Shown: positions 11,063-21,625 of the stretch, in pieces
Layout of the letters: every line of letters begins with the position of its first letter
Numbering within the stretch: the first letter of the stretch is position 1
Origin: Volvariella volvacea V23
Taxonomy: Eukaryota > Basidiomycota > Agaricomycetes > Agaricales > Pluteaceae
Length of the DNA: 64,000 nt
Assembly: GCA_000349905.1 (NCBI GenBank)
Contig: KB722736.1
Span: forward strand, 3,360,754 to 3,424,753
Direction: 5' to 3'
The notes under the pieces: model-generated
Seen by the model: the letters and a program-made list of their open reading frames with translations, nothing else
Told to the model about the DNA's origin: nothing
The model's database searches: none
Program-made: the position numbers and the translations under genes

Positions 11063-12077
11063 TTAGACCGAGGCACTCGCTACGCCCCTAGGTTGGGTTG
11101 AAAGAGCGGGAGTCTCGACTTTGCCTTGTTGGCGATCACGTTCCTGTTGATCCAACTGGACCAAAGCACATCAGTAAGCCCCAAGTGACAAGTACAGAGT
11201 TGATCCACATACCAGGTCTTTCCATGAATGATCCGTTGATACCTGTATAGGCGACAATGTGAGCAGCGCATTCCAGAATAAGAGAAAGCGGTGGGGCTCA
11301 CATGCTTCGCTGCCTCTGCACGCTTACTCTGAGTCAAAGCACCGGCCGCAATAAGCACACCAATGGTAAGACCCTGTGCCCACATACGGGCCTGCACGAT
11401 CTTCTGTGCCGTCGTTTGATATCTGTTTAAGGTGATCCGCCCCCCGGTCAGCAGTGATGCAGTGTACGACTTGACAGCGCCAACTCACTTGTTACGGGAG
11501 ATGATGGCACCCGCGATGCCCATACTGGCAGCCCAGCCACCAAGAATGATGGTGTACTGATGGCGATCGGCCCAGTCCTCGAATTTATCCCTGAACGACA
11601 TGGATTGCCAGCGGCGCTCCTCTTGCAGCTGTTTCTCGTCCAGAATTCTCATGCCCTCGCCCTCCCTACAAAGCAAGGGACACCCGTTAGCAGGGCATTG
11701 GGGAGATGCCAAAGACGTGCCACCTACCATTGAGTGCGATCGTATTCCAGACCACGGCGTTCGGCCTGGATGGAGACACAAGGGGCGACGATGATGACCA
11801 TGCCCAAGGCTTTCAGCGACCAGGGGAGATGTCGGTATGCTGGCATGGTCCTATGCAGATAATACGATCCAGCCATCGCAGCTGCACCGCTGACGATGGC
11901 GCCCTCGATCATGCCCCTGCGGGAGGCGGCGGAGTGCTCTTCGAGTTGCTTATCGGTGAGGAACTACATTGGTGGTGAATGCGGAAGGAGTGGTGACGAC
12001 ATCGACCGAAAGCGAATGCAATACAAAAATCAGCCAAGGCTTCTCCACTTGAGTGCAGGGACGTCCCATACCTTCAT
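11063..12077 (-). CDS. RCF2: HIG1-domain protein, Rcf2-like respiratory supercomplex factor
   Basis: Inner mitochondrial membrane protein expected to associate with complex IV and III-IV supercomplexes. The first exon is just ATG AAG (12077-12072). Further exons (11963-11728, 11665-11489, 11422-11302, then two near 11250-11215 and 11170-11063) splice in phase. The N-terminus reads MKFLTDKQLEEH, followed by a hydrophobic pair: GAIVSGAAAMAGSYYL, and LKALGMVIIVAPCVSIQ followed by the ERR/D cluster. Next is an amphipathic linker (FRDKFEDWADRHQY), then the HIG1 domain TIILGGWAASMGIAGAII and ARMWAQGLTIGVLIAAGAL. The C-terminal tail is Gln/Arg-rich and hydrophilic. Length (about 225 residues) and four hydrophobic segments fit Rcf2 better than the shorter Rcf1. 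The symbol is by family resemblance. Confidence 0.82.
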
Positions 12078-12884
12078 TTTGGACTAGTAGCAGTTGGATT
12101 GTCGAGTAAAGCGAGGTGCAATAGCGTATCGATGTGTGAAACAACCGTATGTTGTCTGGTTGTGGAGAAAGGAGACAGGTTTCTTGTTGGAGGCGGGGAA
12201 CAGCCAAGAAGGGCAGCTGTTATATACACGCTCACCAAAAAAAATAATAGGAGCCCGTGACTGTCCCTTTCCTATACCACCCTATGTCGGACGAGCACTT
12301 GCCGTAGGCCATCAATCCTGCATCCACCCATCCCCGCGGGCAGTTAGCCATCACGTGACCAGCTTTCAAAGCAACCGGAGTCACGCACCCGACATCCTCC
12401 GCACCATCCGTCATGTCCACAGCCTAGATTCCGTTTGATCCTATTCGATGCACAACTCGTCTACTAAATATACTCATTTCGTAGCTACACACCGACATAT
12501 AACTGAGATACTGTACGTAGAGATAGACCGGGAGAAACAATAACATTGGCGTCAACAAGTGTGAAGGACATCGGGTGAACATGGAGGGTGGAAAGCCATG
12601 GCAGTAACCGACACTAAGGGAAGCACGAGGCGACGGACACGGAATGCGCAGATTCAGGGAATGAAGATCGACAGACGACAGAGGACCACATGAAAAACAA
12701 ATAGCACGGCTCACGGCAACACCAACGAGAGTCTAGACCTGCACCAGTGCTATTAACCAAGTAGCGATAAATTTTCAAGTTGTACTAACACCGTACAAGC
12801 TGCGTTCGTCTCCGAGGCTCCATCTTTCGGTGCCAGAGCACGGCATGGATGTGCGACAGGACAAATGCAGCAAGACGGGGCGGA
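12078..12884. other. Intergenic with one CACGTG site
   Basis: Holds the upstream region of the HIG1-protein gene and the 3' flank of the Nup98 gene. A CACGTG palindrome occurs at 12352-12357, about 275 bases upstream of the HIG1-protein start. No other gene or repeat was recognised. Confidence 0.45.
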
Positions 12885-15800
12885 CTAGAAATTGTCCACT
12901 GTGAAAGTCCACTTTCCATCCTGTATGTCGAAACTTTCAAAGTGGGTATCCTTCATGTTCTTCAACCTCTTCAAGTGCTTCACAGCCATTGGGTTTGTGG
13001 CATCCTTGATCGGCTCTCTCGTGGCCTTATCCACCGCCCAACAACGCGTGAGAATGATTCTCGCCCTCACATTCAATCCTGAGCCTGGGGGTGGTTTATC
13101 CACCTCGTCATTGTCCGGATACACACTACATTCCTTGTCATCGAATCTCACGACTTCCCCAAGCAGTGCTCCCAGCCTCGACAGCCCAGTCAGATCAACA
13201 GGTTCAAGGAAGTGAATCTCTCCATATCCAACGCGTCCAACGACTAGGTTGTTGAATGAAGAAAGTTCATCATATCCTGCGTTCTTCAGCACCGAAAGAT
13301 CGGGCTTCACCCAGTAATCTCCTTCCTCCAGGGCATCCACATCAACAACTTCATCTCCGCCAATGCTTTGCGAGGAGCCGTGGGCTGTGAATCGATTGCT
13401 GCGTTGCTGCTGTAGCGGTTGACGAGCGGATTCAATTGCTCCCGCCGATTTTGAGGCTTCTCCAGCCGGCCGCGTTGGGGGCGTAGACGTCAATGAAATC
13501 GGTGCTTCAGAGTCCTTCTCTCTTGACGCGACACTCAACACTGGACTGAATACGATCTTCCCGTTTGAACGTAGCGATCCACTTGATCCTCCTGTCTTCA
13601 CAAAGATATCCGCTGGATCTACCTTCGATGGTAAAATTAACTTCTTGACGCTTTGCCTTCCACCGCTTCCGAGTGAGGGACTTGAGCTACGGCCAAGTAA
13701 GGAATCGCCAAGACCACCCGCTTTGCCCGGTTCCGCTAGCTTGCTGAGTGACAAGGCACCAGGTTTACCATTAATAAAGGAAACACTGGCCTGTGCATTA
13801 ATAGACCCATTAAGTCCACCGAGCGTAGACGTCGCAAATCCTCGTGGTTTTGAAGCGGCAGGTGAATAACCTAGCTGGATGCGGGGTACCGGTGATCGGG
13901 TTGGGACGTCAACGAAGAAACCAGGCTTCTTTTTTGTCTGTGATTGATCCAAATCTGTAATTCGAGGTCCATTGAGCAGATTCTGGATCGTTAGATTCTC
14001 TCCCAAAGGCTGGGCAATGGAAGCAGTCAACGGAGGAGGCGCGGTAGTAGAAGCAGCAGGGGCACCAAAGGAACCAAACATGCTAGGAGTAGTTGAGGGC
14101 TGGGCAGGTTTCAACCAACTACTGCCAAACGAGTTTGTGGCAGTAGCCCCCTGAGTCGGAGTACTGCCAAATCCCGCCAGCGGTGCGGCACCACCAGCGG
14201 GTTGGCCTTGGTTGAAGATAGTGCTGGTTGCAGGCTTCGTAGCACCAAAACCTCCAAATGCTGGAAATGCAGTCGCGGCCGGTTGTTGCGGTTGTTGCGG
14301 CTGATTCTGTTGGCCTCCAAGAGAAGGGAATGTGCTGCCAAAGCTGGTTGTCGTAGTGCCACTAGCCCCTGCAGGAGCACCAAACGCTTTGAAACTTGTA
14401 AGAAAATACATGGCTGCTAAACAAACAGAGGCATACCAGGGGTCGTCGCTTGATTGGTTTGTCCTGGCTGTTGTTGACTCGCTGGAGCACCAAAGGGTGT
14501 CGAGCCGAACGGTGAAGACTGTTGGGGTTGTTGTTGACTCGATTGGCCAAACGAACCAAATCCACCTCCACTCGCCGGAGTCGTGTTCAGGGGAGTGTTG
14601 AAGATAGACTTGGGTTGATTAGTGTTGGTAGCTGGACAATGGTCCATGAGCAGCTAATCAAATCTGTTTACGTCTACGTACCACCAAAGGAACTAAAGGC
14701 ATTAGTTGCAGGCGCGGCAGGTGTTGATCCAAACGTGGTCTGAGGTTGCTGGGGTTGCTGAGGTTGCTGACTTCCACTGAAGGCACTTGGTGTTGAACCG
14801 AAGCCTGTCCCTACGTCCAGATGAGAAGCCCCCTTCAATGTTAGTTGTAGGTATACGTACCCCCAAAGGAACCAAACCCTGTCTTGGGTGCAGTTGGATT
14901 TCCAAAACCACCAAAACTTCCACCTTGCTGTCCCTGGTTCTGAGTTGCTCCAAATGAACCAAATGCGTTGGTGGTTTGTTGTGGCTGCTGAGTGTTTCCA
15001 AACGCGTTGCCGCCACTACCAAAGGCTCCCGTACCAGTACTTGCGGGAGTTTGATTTGGTTGACCAAATGCTCCAAAGTTAGAGGTACCAGTAGTCGAAC
15101 CGAAGGGGTTGGTTGTATTTGTTGCGGGTTGCGGGTTAAAGAAGTTTGTGGTCGCGGGTTGTTGAGGGTTAGCGGTGGCCCCGCCAAATGCAGCGGACTG
15201 GCCAAACTGTCCGGCAGTCTTCCTTCCCTGCTGGTAGTCCTGATATCGCAACTCCTACGAAACGGATCAGTTAGCGCAGGGACAAGTAGAGATAGTTCCT
15301 TACTTCGAAGGAAGCATTGATATAGGCAGGCATGCAAGTGATTGCTTGGTATTGAAGTGTGATACTACCGTCTCTTTCGGTAGTTACTGCATAGGGAGGG
15401 TTGGAGGTTCCTGCAGTTGGCACTGTGGCGGGTTGTTGCGTTGTTTCTATTGTCCAGGGTGAGGAAAACGATGACTGAATTTGTGAAGTACACGGCACCT
15501 GTGCTCCCGAATGCTGGCTTGGTGTTGAAAATACTACCCCCACCAAAGGCATTTGTCGCGCTTGTAGATGGCTGCCCGAACGCTGTGGTACCGGACGGTG
15601 TCTGCCCAAATGGATTTGTTCCTGATGTTGTCGATCCGAATGCTGGGGTTGTTCCACCACCACCACCACCACCACCACCACCAAATGCACCAAAACCAGT
15701 GGCCGGTTTAGAGCCGAACATCGTATTTGTCGTGTTTTGTGTAGTGCCGGTGCCACCAAAAGCCCCTAAAATGACACAATTAATATAACCTATGGCATTC

Positions 15801-16108
15801 GCGCAGTTCAAGAGTCGCGTACCAAAACCGGTAGATGCAGGCGTAGTCGATGTGGTGCCTAGATTTCCAAACATCGGATTGGCGGCAGGCTGCTGCTGCT
15901 GCTGTGGTTGACCAAACGCGCCGGTTGAGCCAAATCCTGGTGATAGACACGGAACAGGGGAGTACATAGTCAGTTGGGATCGGCATAGAAAAACGGAAAA
16001 GTTGGTAGACTGACCTGATGTTCCAAAGGCGCTTGGCTGACCAAAGGCATTGCTGGTCTGGCTTTGCGGCGGCTGATTTTGCGGATTTCCCCAAGAGCTT
16101 TGAAACAT
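12885..16108 (-). CDS. Nup98/Nup116-type nucleoporin with GLEBS motif and C-terminal APD fold
   Basis: Central-channel FG nucleoporin that binds transport receptors and the mRNA-export factor Gle2/Rae1. From ATG 16108 several exons (first 16108-16015, next from 15936) give GLFG/FG-rich segments such as NAFGQPSAFG and TNPFG. Near 15290-15380 and 15210-15250 is a GLEBS motif (TMPAY-type ITCMPAYINASFE plus ELRYQDYQQGRK). More FG repeats follow, then a Ser-rich linker and from about 13320 the autoproteolytic-domain fold: DYWVKPDLSVLKN, VGRVGYGEIHFLEPVDLTG, VYPDNDE, and finally GKWTFTVDNF directly before the stop. There is no Nup96 half downstream, so this resembles Nup100/Nup116 or a stand-alone Nup98. 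A Gly run is encoded at 15654-15682. Confidence 0.92.
15654..15682. repeat. CCA trinucleotide repeat (poly-Gly in Nup98)
   Basis: About nine to ten CCA units on the plus strand, read as Gly codons in the minus-strand nucleoporin. Likely length-variable between strains. Confidence 0.85.
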
Positions 16109-16308
16109 AGGAGCGGCGGTGAAGAGAGGAACAGAAAGATAAGTGCCTACAGACAGCAGCAATGACTCTCCACTCTCGTCCCAACCCAAAGGCGTTTCAA
16201 ACTCCGCCTGGATGTGACTGTCACGTGCTGGCTTACAACCACGTGCGCTTTTTTTGAGATTGATGTAGCTGGTGGAGCAAATTCCTGGAATCATTTGCCC
16301 TACCCAAA
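16109..16308. promoter_or_regulatory. Shared promoter of Nup98 and RPA135 with paired CACGTG
   Basis: The two start codons are only 200 bases apart on opposite strands. Two CACGTG palindromes (16222-16227 and 16240-16245) sit 18 bases apart, start to start, near the RPA135 side, followed by a T run (16249-16255). CACGTG is the core site of bHLH factors such as Cbf1; use here is inferred. Confidence 0.5.
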
Positions 16309-19300
16309 ATGCCCGACGGAGGCTCGCGAGCGCAACGGAAACCAACATTCAATACCATCGAAAGAGAGGAGGCGTTCCGCAACCCGCCAGGCAAGGGTTC
16401 GACCTACAACATCTTGAACGAATTCGTCGCACCGCATATAGAGTCCTTTAATGCCTTGTTCGATGACTCTGGCCTACCGGCGGGCGATGGGGACGGAAAA
16501 GGCCTCATATCGTTGGGCCTGAAGGATGTCGGCGAGCGTGTGGTATTTGATGGCAGTGGGAGCGGAACTGATGGCTGGGGTAACCGGATGAGGAGTGAGT
16601 CCAAGTTAGCATTCGCTCTTCCGAGTATTTAATGCAATGTTCAGTATGGATCGAGCAGGTGACAATCGCACGGCCCATGGTTCCAGATAGGGATCGTACT
16701 GCGCTTGAACGCAAGGTCTTCCCCTCAGAGGTGTGACCCATTACGTCTGTCTCTATCTTATCTGAAATAATATACTCAGGCACGAGAACGCCTGACCTCG
16801 TACAGAGGGCGAATGACCATTAAGCTATGTTGGACTGATCCACAGGGCCAAAAACACGAGGTTCACAAAGACTGTGGACTAGTACCTATCATGGTTCGCG
16901 TAAGTAGCGACCGACAGCTTTACCGTCCAGCTGAGTGACTCTTGTTCCAGTCTGTTCGGTGCAATATTCGCGCCATGTCGTCTGCAGAGCTTGTCAAGCA
17001 TCACGAGGAGCCTGAGGAGTTTGGGGGCTATTTTATTATTAATGGCAACGAGAGGCTTATCCGTTACCTCATCCTACCTCGAAGAAACCATGTCATCTCC
17101 CTTATTCGGCCTTCCTTCGCGAATCGTGGTCCTTCCTACACTCAATATGCGGTACAAATTCGTTGCGTTCGTCCAGATCAATCCAGTGCAACAAACTCCT
17201 TGCACTACCTCTCCAACGGGAGCGCTATGCTTCGCTTCAGTTGGCGAAAGCAAGAATACGTTATTCCCATCNNNNNNNNNNNNNNNNNNNNNNNNNNNNN
17301 NNNNNNNNNNNNNNNNNNNNNNNNNNNNNNNNNNNNNNNNNNNNNNNNNNNNNNNNNNNNNNNNNNNNNNNATGCTGATCCTGAAAGCCCTAATCGGTGC
17401 CTCTGACAAGGAAATATTTGAGGGAGTTATAATGCAAGACTACGACAATACCTTCTTGACAGACCGAGTCGAACTTTTGCTGCGCAGTTTCAAAGCTACA
17501 TTTACAATGCACACCGGAGAGCAATGCTTGGCATACCTAGGGGATAAGTTCCGAGTGGTATTAGGCATGCCAGATGACTGGACAAACGAAGCACTTGGTG
17601 CCTATCTAATTCGAAAAATGATTCTTGTTCACCTCGAGTCACCGCGCGATAAGTTCAGAATGCTCTTGTGAGTTTGTCATGCAAGCCACGGGTATGCGAT
17701 TCTGCTCACTGCGTTCCTGCAGATTCATGCTCCGGAAACTCTATGCCCTGGTTTCTGGGTCGTGTTGCCCAGACAACCCAGATTCGCCACAGCACCAGGA
17801 GGTCCTGCTGCCCGGACAGCTTTACGGTATGATCATAAAAGAACGACTGGAAGAGATTCTGAATGCCATACGAAATAATATCAATACCGACGTACGAAAC
17901 GGTGCCATCGTTGATTTCAACGACAGTATGTGCTGAATACTCGTCCTGAGGCCTCCTCTGATGTAGCGCAGGGAGATATTTCTATAAAGCTATAACAAAA
18001 GTCAACTTTGACATTGGTGCAAAATTGGCAAACTTTCTTGCTACGGGCAACTTAGTCTCTCCTAGTGGACTTGATCTCCAACAGGCATCAGGCTTCACAA
18101 TCATTGCGGAGAAACTGAATTGGCAGCGGTATATTAGTCACTTCAGGTGTATACACCGTGGTGCATTCTTCGCTGAACTGAAAACCACGACAGTCCGAAA
18201 ACTGCTACCGGAGGCCTGGGGTGGGTAGCATTACCTTTTGGGGGCCTTTTTCTTATCGCCATGTGTTTAGGTTTCCTCTGCCCGGTGCACACCCCAGACG
18301 GTTCTCCGTGCGGTCTGCTAAATCATTTGTCGCGGACATGTCGAATCATTACTACGCCCTTGGCTGTCGCTCACATCCCTGGGCTTCTTGGTGCCCACGG
18401 GATGACCCAGGCGTTCACTGCCTCGGTAGATGGTCGTAGAAATATCTGTGTCCAGCTGGACGGACGGATAATCGGGTGGGCCAGACCAGCAGTAGCCGCA
18501 CAACTAGCACAAAATTTGCGGGTGTGGAAGACGGAGGGCAAACACGATGTACCGCTAGACTTGGAAATTGGATTCGTGCCAGAATCCAGAGGTGGTCAAT
18601 ACCCTGGCCTGTACCTATTCTCGTCGCGATCAAGAATGATGCGACCCGTCAAGTTTGTGGCTAACGGCCGAGACGACCAAGTGGGCCCCTTCGAACAGGT
18701 GTACATGAATATTGCATGCACACCTGAGGAAATTGAGCCTGGTATCACGACGCATGTAGAACACAACCCTACCAACTTCCTATCCATTCTCGCGAACCTT
18801 ACACCGTTCTCAGACTTCAATCAGGTATGTTTGTCCCTTTATAGGCAGTGCTACGCCACTGAACTCTGCGTAGAGTCCCCGTAATATCTATCAGTGCCAG
18901 GTAAGCAGCTATAATTCAATTTGTTGGCGTATACGAATCATTCTTGTAGATGGGTAAACAAACCATGGGCACGCCGTCGACTGCTCTACGGCATCGAACA
19001 GACAACAAACTTTATCGTCTACAAACTGGACAAAGCCCTGTTGTACGGCCAGCGTTACACAACACTTACGCTATGGACTCCTTCCCTAATGGGACAAATG
19101 CGATCGTCGCTGTCATTTCCTACACCGGGTATGACATGGAGGACGCTATGATTCTAAATAAATCCGCCCACGAACGCGGGTTTGGCTACGGTACTGTGTA
19201 TAAGTCCCAAATCATTGATCTGAAGGATGTCCGCGGGGCGTCAAAATCCACTTCAGCGCCTACTTTGCACTTCGGTCTTGGTGGAGACATTAGAATTGAT

Positions 19301-20705
19301 GGAGATAGAGCACACCCCTGCTTGAACTATTTGGATCTGGACGGTCTACCATACATAGGATCCAAAGTGGCTCGCGGCGACCCCTTGGCTGCCTATATCG
19401 ACGACACAACACACAGAACAAAATTCGTCAAATACAAGGGGGACGAAGACGCCTATATTGATCAAGTTCGACTCATAGGTAAGTTTGGTCTTCCGTTTTT
19501 GTTGCTTGGTTCCTGCTGATCCACCATCTGATGCCCATTAGGCAGTGATGCTGGGGACTCAGAACTTCAAAAAATCCAGATCACGCTTCGTATTACGCGC
19601 TCACCTGTTATCGGTGACAAGTTCTCATCACGCCATGGACAGAAGGGTGTATGCTCACAAAAATGGCCCGCAATTGATATGCCGTTTACCGAGAGCGGTA
19701 TGCAGCCTGATGTGATCATCAACCCACATGCTTTCCCTAGTCGTATGACTATTGGAATGTTGGTGGAAAGCATGGCTGGTAAGGCTGGTGCAATGCATGG
19801 ACTAGCACAAGACGCGACACCTTTCCAGTACGTCATATTTTTATCTGGGAATTGGCGTAAATTTCTAATTGTCTGACATCGCTTCACCATGACCAGGTTC
19901 TCAGAAGAAGATACTGCCGTGGACTACTTTGGAAAACAGCTGTTGGCATCTGGGTACAACTACTATGGCAACGAGCCAATGTATTCAGGAATCACTGGCC
20001 AAGAATTCGCGGCTGATATTTACATCGGTGTCGTGTATTACCAACGCCTACGACACATGGTGTTGGACAAGTTCCAAGTCCGTACTACAGGCGCTGTGGA
20101 TCCAGTCACACGGCAACCCGTCAAGGTGAGCCCTTCTCGCAATTTTGTTGAACCTTGCAGATTGCATAGCCGGGTCGTCATTCTATTTTTCTATTTTTGC
20201 TGGACTATCTTCTGAATTAAATCTCTCGCCATAGGGCCGAAAACGTGGCGGTGGTATCCGATTCGGAGAGATGGAACGTGACGCTCTAATAGCACACGGT
20301 ACATCATTCCTTCTTCAGGACCGTTTAATGAACTGCTCCGATTACTCAACTGCATGGGTCTGTCGTACTTGTGGAAGCCTGATATCTCTAGGATACGAGG
20401 ACGTCCGATTGGGGGAAATAGTTGTAGGCGGCTCAATGCATCCTATGGGCCCAGGAGGGGAATATTGCAGAGTTTGTCGAGCAGCGGCAGAGGAGGCTGA
20501 TGAGCAGGAACGACAGGCACTAATCACGGGACAACACTTGCAAAGATCTGAGGCGGATATCAAGGTAGCGCTGTCGTCGCAAAATCTGCTCCAGCGAGAC
20601 CGAAAGGGTGGTGATTTGGATGTAGTAGCAGTGCCCTTCGTCTTCCGGTATTTATGTGCGGAATTGGCTGCGATGGGTATTCAGGTATCTCTGGATGTTC
20701 AATAG
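16309..20705 (+). CDS. RPA135: DNA-directed RNA polymerase I second-largest subunit
   Basis: Second-largest catalytic subunit of nucleolar Pol I, which makes the large rRNA precursor. About ten exons give most of a protein of roughly 1,150-1,200 residues. N-terminal protrusion: [14 protein letters not shown]; lobe region: [17 protein letters not shown]. Then the assembly gap 17272-17371, followed by [37 protein letters not shown], the catalytic-site region [47 protein letters not shown] and the C-terminal zinc clamp (CRTC near 20367 and CRVC near 20478). The end [13 protein letters not shown], stop at 20703, matches the way Pol I subunits finish. The presence of [12 protein letters not shown] and the ending argue for Pol I rather than Pol II or III. 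It shares its promoter with the Nup98 gene. Confidence 0.96.
17272..17371. other. Assembly gap of 100 Ns in RPA135
   Basis: Exactly 100 Ns, a common placeholder for a gap of unknown size. It falls between YVIPI and MLILKAL, which are almost adjacent in Pol I subunits, so little coding sequence is missing. Confidence 0.95.
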
Positions 20706-21625
20706 TTAGTTATTGTTACAGTAATGTGCTAACCACTGTACTGTGTTGTATGTGCATTATCTCAGTTTTCAGATTTTCTCCGTCGTTGCCTGACGCCCAA
20801 CCCGGTCCACAATTTGGATACGTATGGTACGTCCATAGAGCGTAGCAGTGGGCAAGTAAGGACTGCCTTTATACCTTATGTCCTAACTCTCATGCTAAAC
20901 AACGGTCGCAAGTTCAATGCGCCCAACTATGATATACACTCAACCTGAATGGGTCCCAAGAAATCCGCGAAGTTTGATGGAATTTCAAATGCAGAGACAA
21001 TCATCCGATCATGATCGTTCGAAAAAATCACGAACCAGCTTGATACCAGCTCACCCTGATCGAACCACGGTTCGTATCACCCCAGGTCTGCCAAGGGTAA
21101 AAGGCACCATGCCCCGAGGATCGGCAGCGCCATCTAGGCAACAGTCTCAAGGTCGAGCACAAAAAAACGTCGCTTAGCCACTCAAAGCGGGAACCTTGAA
21201 GCAATGCAGGGTAATATTATTAGACAGTGCTTACTATTCAACAGGGACGAATGACGAATGACCGCAACAGCGGTCAGGGTAAAATATGGGAGGTGATCCA
21301 AAGTTCAAACGAAAGAATTGGCGCGCGGAAATGGGCATCATCGTTATATCATCCAAACCATCCTATATCCAAATGTGAAAAGTGAAGAATGAGAAAGCGA
21401 AAACGAAAACGAATCGTTGAAAGGGTAAAAGATGTAAGAGGTAAGTAGATCCAATCAAACACTGTGTATACTGGCACTCTGCTTGCGGGCCAGAATGTGA
21501 GATAGCAGTGGTATAGAACACGAAAGTTATGTGGGATATAAGCTCGAGAATATCGTATGGCACCATGAAAAAGGATAAATAAGCAACGCCTAGGTGATTG
21601 AGACAAATCAAAAGAGTGTGGAGAG
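20706..21625. other. Intergenic with unexplained open frames after RPA135
   Basis: Convergent region between RPA135 and the histone-fold gene. At 20764-20949 (+) a 62-codon frame without its own start contains NGRKFNAPNY. At 20917-21177 (+) a Pro/Arg/Ser-rich frame of 86 codons begins with ATG. Intron-like pieces (GTATCT donor at 20685, TGCTAAC near 20727, TCTCAG near 20763) suggest possible alternative splicing or a tiny unknown gene. No family was recognised; beyond 21180 nothing is seen. Confidence 0.3.

Noticed and set aside
15417..15788. Plus-strand poly-Pro open frame
   Set aside because: Antisense of the Gly-rich Nup98 segment (CCA repeat).
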